Shown piece by piece: positions 24,922 to 36,600 of a stretch of DNA of 64,000 bases. The position numbers were made by a program, and so were the translations under genes. The notes under the pieces were generated by a model. That model was not told the origin of the DNA, made no database searches, and saw only the letters and a list, made by a program, of their open reading frames with translations. Every line of letters begins with the position of its first letter. Position 1 is the first letter of the stretch. Source of the stretch: Jackrogersella multiformis (taxonomy: Eukaryota; Ascomycota; Sordariomycetes; Xylariales; Hypoxylaceae); assembly GCA_902806575.1 (NCBI GenBank), contig CADCXD010000008.1, positions 2,542,001 to 2,606,000 on the forward strand. Direction: 5' to 3'.

Positions 24922-26009
24922 ATGAGTTCCGAGGATTCTGATTTTTATGGTGAGCATGTCCAGCATATTTCAAGTCAGTCCAGGTCACTAACATCCATTC
25001 TCAGGAGGCGACGATGTGATGGCAGACCTCAAAGCCAAGGTGAAGGCATTCGATGTTGAGGCTTGGTGGAAGCAGTACGGTGTCATTGATACACCGCTGA
25101 AAATCCAAGCACGGAAGAAGGAAACGACAGTGACAGACATCTCCCACCTCCACAACCCCTTCGCCGGCTTAGAATACGCATGGCAGCTCACTGAGACCAT
25201 CGAAGACTTCTTGGAGCGTATTCCGCCAGCAACCACGGAGCAGACTCCCAAAAACCAGTGGATCTGGGTCTGCAATCCGTACATAAGCCGCAAGAGCAAG
25301 GGCAAAGCGGATAACCAGAAAGTCCGCGGCGGCGAGGACGAAGCTCCCGAAGAGGAGGGCGCGAATCTACCTAGTGTCATCGAGGGCGGTATGGCTAGGC
25401 TGCACTTCGCATCCGACTACATCAACATGTGCAAGAGATCCGGTAACAAGCTATCTTTCATCAACAGAGAATGCTGGGTAGCCGGTGTAGACGCGTCGAA
25501 AGATATTCTTGATCTCGCGAAAGCTCATCGTGTAAGGTGTGGCAAGGTCAGTGAGCTACCTCTTGTGTAAGCGTACCTGACGAGGAACAATCCCTTCTAA
25601 CACGACACGTGCTAGTGGATGATCTTCTGCAATACTTTCGAGGTCAACGAGGTTTGGGAGACCGTTGCAAAAGCTACCGCGAATAATGAACTCGGTATTG
25701 GAGCCAAGGTCGCGCCACGGTCGACAGATGATAAGAGGTCGGAGCGGCTCATCTGTGTCTACACGGCTGATTTCAGTGACACGAAGGACGTCAGGAGAGT
25801 TGCTGAGAGACTGAAACAGCTCGGACTTGTCCAGCCTAAAGGCAGGCCACTGTACTACAAGCCAGGTAAGTCTTCCGTCTTGCGCCTCTTTCCATCCCAC
25901 GATTCTTACCAGATTAGACGTATACACGTACCTAGGGATAGCGCACGGGAACCCCTGGCAGATAAAGGCTTCTATATACGATACCGCATCTTTACTTAGG
26001 AAAGCTTAG
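24922..26009 (+). CDS. DUF1917 / UPF0696 (Bles03-like) protein
   Basis: Four exons (24922-24949, 25005-25546, 25616-25865, 25918-26009) give 303 residues. The protein matches the fungal DUF1917 family, related to animal UPF0696/Bles03, whose known structure resembles the cap-binding protein eIF4E; no biochemical role is established. Seen: an acidic start (MSSEDSDFYGG), YGVIDTPLKIQARKK, NQWIWVCNPYI, a charged low-complexity insert (about 120-140), CGKWMIFCNTFEVNEVWETV across the second junction, and a C-terminal block KPDVYTYLGIAHGNPWQIKA across the last one. The tiny nine-codon first exon was chosen because it supplies an ATG and splices in frame as G|GA. It converges with NAA30. Family is confident, function open. 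Confidence 0.87.
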
Positions 26010-26479
26010 GGTTTACGGGATGCGGAATTATCAATAATGAAGGCTTGAGTGAATATTCCTAGGGGGAATAGCTGAATTTGTCGAGATACCCTTTGCTACC
26101 CAGAGTTTGCTTCCAATGTATGATCAGAAACCTCAAGGAGTATAGGTAACTAGGCCAAGTGTAGTAGCCAAACATGATCGCAATGCTTACTTGCTTTCCT
26201 AACGCCGTCAATGCAATGATCCTCCATGCTACCATCCAGAATTCCTCTAACCTGCCCCCTCAACGTTTTGCCGCGGATTCAAAAACCCCCTGAGAGTATA
26301 GCATCGCATCGGTACGCCTCAGAGTCCACCAAGGAGGATTGTGAGGTGCTAAATGAATCGCGCAAGCCTCTACGCGAGCTTGCTTCAGCGCCGCCGTTTC
26401 GTTCTCCCGAGTCTCGTTCTCCTGAGTTCATATCCTGATTCTTAGTCTGACCCTTTTGGCATTTCGGCTTCTTGCGCTT
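26010..26479. other. convergent 3' flanks
   Basis: Spacer between the 3' ends of the DUF1917 gene and NAA30. I see no gene here. Confidence 0.6.
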
Positions 26480-27086
26480 CTAGTCAAGTTGCTGATCTGC
26501 TTCGAGGTCTGCTGATTTCAAGAGCAACACAAGCCTATAGGCACTATTTCCGTTGAGGTAGTATCTATGGAGCTTCTTGAATCTCAGAAAACCCAATCTC
26601 TCGTACAGCCTCATAGCCGGGATGTTCGACTCTTCCGTCTCCAGGACAATCTCGTCGGCGTGGCGCTCGGCCATCGCATCGATAGCCCTCTTCACTAGCG
26701 CGGTAGCTATACCATGGCCTCGGTAGGCGGATGATACGGCGAGCATGGCTATATAGCCTCGATGGGTCGGCGGCGAGTGTGAGGCATGATGTTCTAGCTT
26801 ACAGATAATTACGCCCATGAGAGACTTGTCGACGGGGTTGAGTGCCTAGTTAGATGCCTTTTTAGTTGAATGTTTTCCACAATAAAAGGGTGAAATTTGG
26901 ACCTACCATATAGCACAAGTGAGCCCATTGGTATAAGAAATACCGGTAGACATAGATGCTATAGGGTTCGCTGAGATCCTTAGAGATCAAAGCCCTAATG
27001 GCCGGTAGATAGTTTTCTTCTAGACCATGCTCATACTGGAGGTATATAAGCTCGCCGGGAAGCTCAGTCACTCGGGCTACTTCCAT
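26480..27086 (-). CDS. NAA30: NatC catalytic subunit NAA30/MAK3
   Basis: Two exons (27086-26907 and 26845-26480) give 181 residues, a usual length for this GNAT N-alpha-acetyltransferase. NatC acetylates nascent proteins that start with Met followed by a hydrophobic residue, at the ribosome. The acetyl-CoA binding motif R-x-x-G-x-A is present as RGHGIA (residues 102-107). Other family marks are YLQYEHGLEENYLPAIRALI, SEPYSIYVYRYFLYQWAHLC, a beta strand GYIAMLAVSSAYR, and ETEESNIPAMRLYERLGFLR followed by YYLNGNSAYRL. The 61-nt intron falls between codons (CYM|ALNP). NAA30 normally pairs with NAA35 and NAA38, which are not in this window. It is divergent from LRO1. Confidence 0.95.
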
Positions 27087-28199
27087 AGCTGTGCCGTTGG
27101 CCGCACATGGAGGTACAGCCGACTAGAGCCGAGAGCTTATGACCTAACGCCGCTATCGGGATCGCAGTAATATGTTTTTCAGGTTGATGAAGCAGATACA
27201 GGCGACAATGAGACAGGCCTAATAGAAAATGCAAGAAGTGTGACGGCGAGTGAGGAGAAGATGGCTTATATGAGTTGAGAGAACTATGATTTGACGAAAA
27301 TATGAATTGAGTAAGACGGCCGCTATGTGTTGTTAGTGTTACAGTAATAAATTTATCAGGATGTTGGACTGGTACCTGTTACCTACCTAAGGTACGAAAG
27401 CAGCCCGCTTTCTTTACCTTCACATGCAAGTTAAACCTACCCGTTCCGCAATTGGTACATGCCTCATACCTAGGTACCTAGTACCTAAGGTACGGAGTTG
27501 GGTACAAAGAGCGGGAGGCTACCTGAACTGACCAATCTAAAAATCGATCTGCGGGGTCGGTGGGTCTGATTTTTAAAACGTTACCTAACGTCCCCAGGTC
27601 CCATGCCTGCCTGTCACGCCGTGGTGCCAGGCGACGAGAACCCTAAGTCGTCATTAGCCAATGCTTTAAAGCGCCTTAATTCTTTTGGTATTGAGTGTAG
27701 TACATAGTACCTAGGTACTTACCTTATCTGCTTACGTAGGTCGGTACCTATAGGTAAGTATCATGTATTGATGGTCTGTGCTTTGGTATATTAAAAGGAA
27801 GGATCTGTAGGTAATCCATACCAGGGACCCATAGCAGCAGCACACTGACGTCAAAATGTTGTAAATTGGGTTGTCGACTTTTCACCGTTCCACCTTACAC
27901 CTACACCTAAACCCACATCCATACCTGCAGCAATTGGCACTGCTGTTCAGGTACACGGCTTGTTCGGATTTGTTTATGAACAACTGTCAAAACTCATTCC
28001 GACTTCATATCACGTATCACCACACGTACACACAATAATACTTCCGACTTCCGACTTCCGAGACAGAATTAACTCTGAATTCCAACGACACGTAACGGCT
28101 ACGATCCCCATTTGCTTCTTCTCCACCAACCACTTCCACCTCCACTCCCGCTCCCACTTCCACGCTGCACTCTGTGCCTGGTCATGTAGCTTCTGTCTG
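27087..28199. other. divergent promoter region NAA30 / LRO1
   Basis: Holds the promoters of two divergent genes, with TACCTAGGTA motifs at 27465-27500 and 27710-27755. A frame open into LRO1 from about 27960 has no ATG before 28200 and is probably leader. Confidence 0.6.
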
Positions 28200-30139
28200 A
28201 TGATGGCATCAACTCTTCGACGTCGAGCGGTTGGCGCCGATATCTCTGAATCCTCCTCAAATGTCCCAACGCCGAGAGACGAAAGTCCGGTGAAGCCGGG
28301 CGACAAGGTTAAGATCGTCCATGATCCCCGCCCTAAGACCCGCAAGCGGCGCAATACTTTTATTTTCTTGCTGGGTAGTCTGTTTGGCCTCATAGCTGCT
28401 GGCTTTCTAGCCAAGAGCAATGACTTACTCGAGCTTCCCGATATTGGCGAGCTTAGCATGGACAGCTTTCTTGATGTTCTGCCTGCTGGCCTAGTCAAAG
28501 ATATGAGAGATCTTGTGGTACGTATATGTTCCTCTGACGAGGACCGTATGGCAACTAATAAGCTTTGCAATTGTAGAAAGGTGAAAGAGACTTTGCCGAT
28601 AGCTATGATTCCTTCTCGGTCGGATTGAAAGCTCGATCTGAGGGCCTCGGTGTTTACCATCCTGTCATTATGATCCCGGGAGTCATCTCGACCGGTCTCG
28701 AATCTTGGGGTACCGCTAATATCTCCCGTCCGTACTTTCGAAAACGACTCTGGGGCAGCTGGACGATGATGAAGGCGCTTGTCATGGACAAGGAGATATG
28801 GAAAAAACACATCATGCTAGACAAGATAACGGGGCTAGATCCGCCTAACATCAAACTTAGAGCCGCTCAGGGCTTCGATGCTACCGACTTCTTCATCACC
28901 GGATACTGGATTTGGAGTAAGATCTTGGAAAATCTTGCATCTTTGGGATACGACCCTACCAGTTCCTTCACGGCTGCTTACGATTGGCGCTTATCGTATC
29001 AAAATCTCGAGCTCCGGGATCAGTACTTCTCTAAGTTAAAAAGCTACGTCGAGCTAGCACATGAATTCTCCGGTCAAAAGGTGGTCTTAACATCTCATAG
29101 TATGGGTAGCCAAGTTTTATTTTATTTCTTCCACTGGGTAGCATCGGCGAGCGGAGGTAGAGGGGGTGACGATTGGGTCGAACGTCATGTCGCATCGTGG
29201 ATCAACATCAGCGGATGCATGCTGGGCGCGGTCAAGGATGTGACTGCCATTCTCTCCGGCGAAATGCGCGATACGGCGCAACTGAATTCGTTTGCGGTAT
29301 ACGGACTAGAAAAGTTCCTCAACAAAGATGAACGGGCTGAGATGTTTCGAGCTATGCCGGGCATGTCGGCCATGCTACCACTCGGAGGCGATGCGGTTTG
29401 GGGAAATTTGACGTGGGCACCGGACGACCAACCCGGACAAAATGATTCGTTCGGCTCGTTTTTGAACTTCCGTCGTGGTGTTAACTGGACCATCCCGGAC
29501 AAGAACCTCACCGTCGGCGACTCGATGAAGTACCTTATGGAGGCAACCGACGATTGGTATCGAGACCAGATCCAGAAGAGCTATTCTCATGGTGTAGCCC
29601 AAACTTCTGCCGAAGTAGAAGCTAACGAGCTAGACTACCGCAAATGGGTTAATCCCCTGGAGACGAGGCTACCCCTAGCTCCCAATTTGAAGATCTATTG
29701 TTTTTACGGGGTGGGGAAACCAACGGAAAGGGCGTATTACTATCGCACACCCGAGTTTCCGGGATTCACGAACCTCAACGTCACCATCGACACGGGGTTA
29801 ACCGTGGACGATATCGATCACGGAGTCATCATGGGAGAGGGCGACGGCACCGTAAATCTGCTGAGCACAGGTTATATGTGCTCGAAGGGTTGGCGCATGA
29901 AGCGATACAACCCAGCAGGCGTCAAGGTCTCGGTGGTCGAGATGCCCCACGAGCCAGAAAGGTTCAACCCTCGCGGAGGGCCCAACACGGCGGACCACGT
30001 GGATATCCTAGGACGGCAGACGCTCAACGAGATGATCATGCGGGTGGTAGCCGGCAAGGGCTACATGATCGAGGACTCCATCATCAGCAACATACGAGAG
30101 TACGCGGATAAGGTCAAGGTTTACGAAGAGGAGGATTGA
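28200..30139 (+). CDS. LRO1: phospholipid:diacylglycerol acyltransferase LRO1
   Basis: Two exons (28200-28517 and 28577-30139) give 626 residues. PDAT moves an acyl group from a phospholipid to diacylglycerol, making triacylglycerol without acyl-CoA at the ER. The order is a basic cytosolic N-terminus, one membrane anchor (about 53-71, FIFLLGSLFGLIAAGFLA), then a lumenal LCAT-type alpha/beta hydrolase domain. Seen are HPVIMIPGVISTGLESWG (lid and oxyanion region), the nucleophile elbow SHSMG (Ser about 281), an Asp in GEGDGTVN (about 529) and His in ADHVDILG (about 580), the expected catalytic triad. The ATG at 28200 is followed by a second Met codon; either could be used. The junction GTG|AAA restores LVKGERDFADSYDSFSVGLK. 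Confidence 0.96.
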
Positions 30140-30859
30140 TTGATTGAATGCACGATGATAATGAAGAGGGGGGACGAGGATCGAATAGATGTAGGATGAC
30201 CATCGCAAGGGCTGGTTGACGAATCGAAACTGTATGTACATAAGGGACAGTAGGCGTGTTTTGCTACGCGCTTAGGGTGGCGGTTTGGAAGGACTTTGGT
30301 TGTAATACCCCTATTGATGTGACAAGACGGCGGATATAGAAATATACAAGGTTATAGGTACAGGTTTTAATAATTGAACCCCGAGGGTTAGTTTTCGAAT
30401 TCGGGTTGAGATTCATTAGTTACTCTTTTATTATCTGATGGCAACTATAATTTATCTGTCCTTATTATTAATAACATTCAATCTGAGATGATGACCTCAG
30501 TCTCCTATTTTTGAGACTGTTAGAATGAAATGTATGTAAAAAGGGGTTTGCTCTAGGGATGTACGTCACACAAGCAGACGGGCTATAGCGCGCACGGACC
30601 ACTCGACATGGAAAACCTGGAGCTTCCCTGCACCTGGGTCCTAGGTACCTAGGTACTTTATACAAGTTGGAATTTACCTACATACATATGTAGGTAGCTT
30701 CATACCTTCTCTTTACATAAACGTACCTAGGTTTGCTCATCACACTACAGAATAAGTCATATTGCCTACTTACGCAGTGAAGCTATTTATAAAGCTCACT
30801 TGATAATCTCACCAAGACCTGAGTTTTCCTTCACCCTTCCAATCCAATCTTCCTCAACC
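30140..30859. other. intergenic LRO1 to TAN1
   Basis: Contains the LRO1 3' end and the TAN1 promoter, with TACCTAGGTA motifs at 30640-30700. Nothing coding is supported. Confidence 0.6.
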
Positions 30860-32415
30860 ATGGACCCCTCCGCAAAGAGAAAACACCCTGCCCATAACGG
30901 GACCAATAATAACAACCGTCCCGTCAAGAAGAGTAAAGTAAGACTACATATTTAATCTCACCTACATATACCTATACCTCTAGATCTCAACATTGCCACT
31001 TACTTACTTACTCATACACTTCACTTCACCCAGGGAGGCAGCAACGGCAGGTGGCAGACGCCCCACCACAAGACCAAGCTCGACGACCTGAAGAGCAAGA
31101 GCCTGGAGCCCGGCGACGTGGGCATATCGACCACCTGCGTCAAGGGCAGGGAGCGCCAGGCCCTGGAGGAGATGCTGGATATCTGCGAAGAGGTGATTAC
31201 CAACCTATCCTTCCATTCCCTTGTTTTCCTCTCTAGGTACCCTTAGTCCGTGTGTGGCGGCATGGCATGTCGGCTTCTGCGGTGCTCGGCGCTCAGATTG
31301 CTGCTTACTCCTTACTCCTTACTCCCTACTCCTTGCCGCTCACGAGTATTCACACACGTGCCCCCCACAGTACGGAGAAAAGCTCTTCGCCATCAAGCGC
31401 GACTCGGGCGCCTCCGACTTCGACGACGGGAGGGAAGACGACATCGAGTCGTCGATCCGGAAGGAGGTCCAGGGCATGAAACCCGCGGCCAGGGACGCGC
31501 CGTTCGAGCCCATACGCCTGGGCCTCGACTGCCTGCTCTTCATGCGCACGCGGCCGCCCGTCGACCCCGTCGCCCTGGCCAGGCGCATCTGCGAGGACGC
31601 CAGGGGCGCCGCCGATAAGATGCAGCGCCGCTCTCGCTTCATCAACCGCTTCACGCCCGTCACCGCCAGCGCCAAGGCCACCGATGCAGGCGTCGAGGAG
31701 GTTGCCAGGAAAGTCCTCGCCGGGCATTTCCAGCTCGCTGGGGAGGAGAAGGGGAAGGAGGAGGGGGATGAGGATGTAGCGGTTGATGGGGAGGCGTGTT
31801 CGGTATGTTGTTTCTATTCCTCCGTGCCCAGTAGAGTAGTATAGTAGTAGAGCAGTGTAGTAGAGGACATGCTCTATTTGCCCTCACTGCTCTGGGTAGA
31901 TATAGTATAGTCTCACTAACAGCTCGATCGAATAGTACGCCATCCGGCCTACCTTCCGCGCGCACAACACCCTCAAGCGCGACGACGTCATCAAAAAGGT
32001 CGCTTCTCTCATCTCGCCGCGCCACAAGGTTAATCTCTCGTCGCCCGACAAGGTTGTTCTGATCGATATCTATCAGGTTCGTATTTATTCCACCCCTTCC
32101 TGACACTACCTAGGAGAGAAAGGGACAGAATGAGAAAAAAAGAGAGAGAGAGAAAGAGAGAGAGAGAGGGAGATAAAAAGATAGAGGGAAAGAAAGAAAG
32201 AAAGCTAACAAAACCAGACATTCTGCGGCATGAGCGTCGTGGACGGGGAGTGGGACGCACTGAAGCGGTATAATCTCCACGAGATATACCTGTCTGCGAT
32301 CAAGGCATCGAACGGGTCTGTCGAGAATGGGAAGGAGAATGGGAAGGAGGAGAAGAAGGAAGAGGAGCAGGAAAAAAAGGAGGAAAAGGCCCAGACTGGT
32401 AATCCGGAGAGCTGA
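30860..32415 (+). CDS. TAN1: tRNA acetyltransferase adaptor TAN1 (THUMP domain)
   Basis: Five exons (30860-30937, 31034-31192, 31371-31802, 31936-32076, 32218-32415) give 335 residues. Tan1/THUMPD1 binds tRNA through a THUMP domain and helps the acetyltransferase Kre33/NAT10 make N4-acetylcytidine at position 12 of tRNA-Ser and tRNA-Leu. Seen are a basic lysine-rich N-terminus, DPVALARRICEDA, the THUMP core (about 150-265) with RSRFINRFTPVTASAKATD, FRAHNTLKRDDVIKKVASLI, VLIDIYQTFCGMSVV, and an acidic/lysine low-complexity tail. The exons join at codon boundaries (phase 0 at all four introns). Exons 2-4 are GC-rich; intron 4 carries a long purine tract and intron 2 a heptamer array. Confidence 0.94.
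31304..31331. repeat. tandem heptamer CTTACTC x4 in TAN1 intron 2
   Basis: Three exact copies of CTTACTC and one CCTACTC, head to tail, inside the second intron of TAN1. Confidence 0.85.
32127..32205. repeat. purine (GA) tract in TAN1 intron 4
   Basis: A run of AGAG and GAAA simple sequence fills much of the last TAN1 intron, close to the acceptor at 32217. Confidence 0.8.
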
Positions 32416-33622
32416 GCTTGCCTGTCGTCGCGCTCTTGATTTGCTCTTCAGCTTCTAGACACGGTATGTACAATGAGTAGGTATCTATTACATCCCTAAG
32501 CAGCTGGGCCGGGACCCTTATTAAATAGACTCGAAGTCGGTTGAGCACCATCTACCTACAGGTAGGCAGGAGCTTATAAATACCTAAGGTAGCGTCATGC
32601 GTATCCAAATCTCATCAGAGCAAGACCCTTGTATGAGATATGAATAGGTATGCTAGTCTTACCGCGATATGAACAAGAGCATGGTATAAGGCTTAGGTAG
32701 GTACGGCGTCGTTGGTATTACTTACTACTGATGATGAGAGCTATTCTGTGACGCCCTGCTGTTATACTAGGTACATATGTGCTAGGTATGCATATACTAC
32801 CTACCTAGATAGTCAGGGTATATATTATTTCACAATGCGTCACCTAACACATCAATCAACTTGCAGAACCTCAAACATACCTAGGTACATTCTGATATTT
32901 CATTCTCTCGCCTGTCTCACTCTCTCACTCACTCACTCAATCGGTCATCATACTCCATTTCAGTTGGTTATCGCTAAGCTGTCCAGACTACCCTATCCAG
33001 TCCAGATCAGTCCAGATCAGTCCAATCCAGCGCAGCATAGTCAGGTCAAGTGAGAAGAACTACATTTAATATTTATCGTCCATGCCTATGCTATCCTAAG
33101 CCAGCTAGCCAGCCAACTATCCGTCCGTCCGTCCAGCCGGCCCATGTCCCCATCCCCTTGCCCCATATCCCAAACCCTAGAACGCGGAAAGGGGAAAACC
33201 GTACCTACCTCCTACCTTCCTCCCACCTAGGTATAGGCTAGGTATATAGTAGCTAGGTAGGAAGGCTGGGTAGGAAGGCTAGGTACCTAGGTAGGTAGGT
33301 AGGTAGGATAAGAATCGATACCGCGGGGGCAGGCATCCATAACAACTAACTCCAGGCCTGGGCTGTGTGCAGGTCCATGACATATGCGCAAACCGGAGAG
33401 CGGAAAGCGGAAAGTAGAAAGCGGAAACGAGAATGAAAATAGACAAAACTCCTGCTGCCATGGATATCAAACGGGACGACTGTGGCTATTGCCGTCCTGT
33501 GCTACTTTTAACTACCACCACTCCTACCGCTACCGCTACCGCTACCGCCACTACCCCCTCCATCACTGCCAAAAGCCTCTCCAGCCCCAGCAAGGCGCAG
33601 AGCCGACGAAGCAGAGTCGAGC
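32416..33622. other. convergent spacer with TACCTAGGTA motifs
   Basis: Spacer between the ends of TAN1 and the ApsB-like gene. It holds copies of the palindromic motif (32795-32900, 33225-33305, including a GGTA tetramer run near 33290) and a (CCGCTA) run near 33525-33550. No gene is supported. Confidence 0.6.
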
Positions 33623-36600
33623 TCAACTAAGCTCGGGCTCGAGCTCCCTCCTCTGACTATCCTCCCAGGCGCTGACGAGCTTCTTCCGTGTCTTCTCCTG
33701 CTCGCCCCAGTTCCTGGCGGAGATGCGCATGCGCGCCACGGCCCGCAGCACGCCGGCGAACACCCTGAGCTTGTTCGGCGGGGTCTTGGGCTCGCGCCTC
33801 CGGGACGCGAGCAGCGCGTCCGGCGGCTTGATGCCGAGCTGCTTGTGGATGCCCTTGAGAATGCGCAGGTCTGCTTTGTTGCTGTTGGGGTGTTAGTTGG
33901 TTGGACGACACGTTGGATGGGTCATTGGGTAGATGGGGGAATGAGGGAGAACGGCGTGGTGAGAAAAACAGACAATAACAGAAACAATAAAAAAACCCCG
34001 CAAAAGGGAATGAGACTCGGGAATGGGACGTAGAAAACATACCAAGCATCAGCAATCTCCAGCTGCAGCGCCAGGAACTTCTTGGCGAACGCGGCGTCGT
34101 TCCGCAAGCTCGCCTCGCGCTCCCACCTGGCCTGCATCCACTGCATCTGCAGCGCCATGCCGCGGATCTCCTTGGTGTGCCGCTTCTCCGCCGAGTCGGC
34201 CGCGCGGATGACCGCCTCGTGGTCGCGCTGGTCCACGACGTCCATGACGATGTCGCCGTATCGGAAGCTGGCCTTGGTGCCTTTCTTGTTGATGTGCGGC
34301 GTGTAGGCGACGGACGGGCCGCCGGGGGACGCGGCGTTCTTCGCTTCGATCCAGGCCAGCGCTTCCCTAGCGCCCTCCTGCAGTCGTTCGCAGTCCGCCT
34401 TTAGCTTCTCGGCCGATGTCTTGTATGCGGCGCGTTCGTTCCGTGCTCGGTCGAGCTTCTGCCGGAGTTCTCTGCATAGCGGGCTGGCGAGGTCCAGATC
34501 CTGCTTGGCTTGCTCTAGCTGCTCTCGTAACTCTTTGCACAGGCGATTTGCTTTCTCGGATTCCTTAGTCGCTCGATTAAGTTCTCGCCTGAGACTTTCG
34601 GCAGCACGGTTGGCCTGCTCTAGTTTCTGGTCCGACTGCTTGGATTCATGCCGGGTTGCTCGGTCCGCTTGCTGTTTCAGACGTTCGCACTGGCGTTCGG
34701 CATCGCGCAGGTTTCTGTTCGCTTCTTCGAGTTGTCTTCTGAGGTCATCGGAGACCCGGTTAGCTTCTGCTAACTGCCCTCCAATATCGCCAGCTTTTTG
34801 TGACTGGTCGCGTTTTGCCCTCTCAAGCTGACGCCTAAGGTCTTGGTACATCCGGTCAGCTTCATCTAGCTTGTGAGCAGCGTCTTCCGACTCCTCGTCT
34901 AGAGTGGTTTGAAGAACTTCAACCTCATCTTGTAAAGCCTCTATTTCTCCAGCCTGGGCATCGTAGGCTGCCTGGCTCTGCCGGAGCTCTTCACGGACGG
35001 CAGACATCTCGTTACGAAGCTCTGTCAGTGAAGATTGTCGTGCCTCTAAGTCTCGTCGTAGGTCATCGATCTGACGGCTGAGCGCGGCCTCCTCCTTCTT
35101 GTGACGCTGCGCCTCGCTGTTTAGGGCATCCTGTAGCTTAATCTCCTTGCTGGATAGCGTGCCCTCGGCATCGCGTAGTCGGTCGATGGTTCTCTCGAGC
35201 CCGGTGGCGCGCTCTTCCAGACGATCTCGTTGCGCTTCTAGGTCGTGCCTTTCAGCCTCCCACTTTTCGCTATCGTTATTGTAGAGGTTATCCTTCTCGC
35301 GAATATCTGTATGTAGTTGAGAAATATCGTTGTTAAGGCGGTCTATCTCGGATTTGAGCTGAGTGCGGACATCTCGTTCAATCTGGCGGCCGTGGCTTTT
35401 TTCCTGGTCGAGACTGAGTTCCAAGTCGCCAAGTTGGTTTCGTAAACGAGTAACCTCCCGCTGCAGCGAGGCGGATTCATCTCCAGAAGTGCTTTGGCGC
35501 ACTCGGGCGCTCGCTTTCTCGTGATCTAGGCTGGTCTCGAGTTCCTTGACACGCTTCTGCAAACGATCGACCTCTCGTTCCAACGACGCAGACGCGGATT
35601 GGCCTCCTGACGCTTCTTTTCGGACCCGTTCAATTTCGTCTTGAAGGTCGGCAATGTCGTCATTTAGACGGTCGACCTCTTCCTTGTGTTTTGTGTTGGC
35701 CTCGTATAGCGATTGCAGGGAACGAGCTTTCTCCTGGCTCAGGCTTGTCTCGAGTTCGGTTGTGCGCTTTTGTAAGCGAGCAACCTCTCGCTCTAAAGAT
35801 GCTGATGCCGACTGACCTCCGGATGCTTCCTGTCGAACTCGGTGGAGCTCATCTTGAAGGTCGGCGATATCATCGTTCAGACGGCTCACCTCAGATTGAT
35901 GGTTGCGGTTCATATCGCGTTCGATCTGTAAGCCGTGCGCCTTCTCTTGATCTAGACTCAGCTCAAGCTCATCGATTTGCTTCTGGAGGCGTGCCACATC
36001 TCGTTGTAAAGAGGCCGACTCATCTCCTAGCGCGTCGTGGCGAAGCTGCAGGAGGTTCTTCGCGTCCGTGCACGTATCCAAATCTTTCTGCGCGGATTCT
36101 AGTTTCGAGGTGAGAAGCTTCCGTTCACGATCCCAAGTTTCCCGTTGCTGCAGGAGTTGTTCAGCTCTGGTGTTGACCTCCCTCGTGTACCTGTCCTTCT
36201 CGGATGCATCCTGCTCAAGAGTCTCGTACTTTTCTTGCCAACGATTCACTTCGATCTGCAGGCGCGCGACTTTCTCTTCGACTTGGCGAGAGAGGCCTTT
36301 GGTGACGACTGACTTGTTAGACATCTCGTCCTGGAGTTCCTCGAGGTCTGCTTCTGCTCGATCTTTGTCCGAAATTGCAGTTTGAAGTTTCTCCTTCATG
36401 TCGTCAACTTGCCGTTCGAGTTGCCGGACGTTGGATTCGAGATCTTCAATAGTTCCCTTCGCTTCGTCGAGCTCGTCACTTGAAAGGGCATCGTCCTGGA
36501 GCTCAGCTATCCTCTGTTGGGCAGTCTTCCACTTCTCTTCTGCCTGGACTAGCTTCTCGTCTAGATCATTCAGCTCTTCGTCGCGGTCGTTGATATCCAA

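Noticed and set aside
28010..28810. 266-codon minus-strand frame overlapping LRO1
   Set aside because: Antisense shadow of the LRO1 first exon, intron and second exon; no family resemblance.
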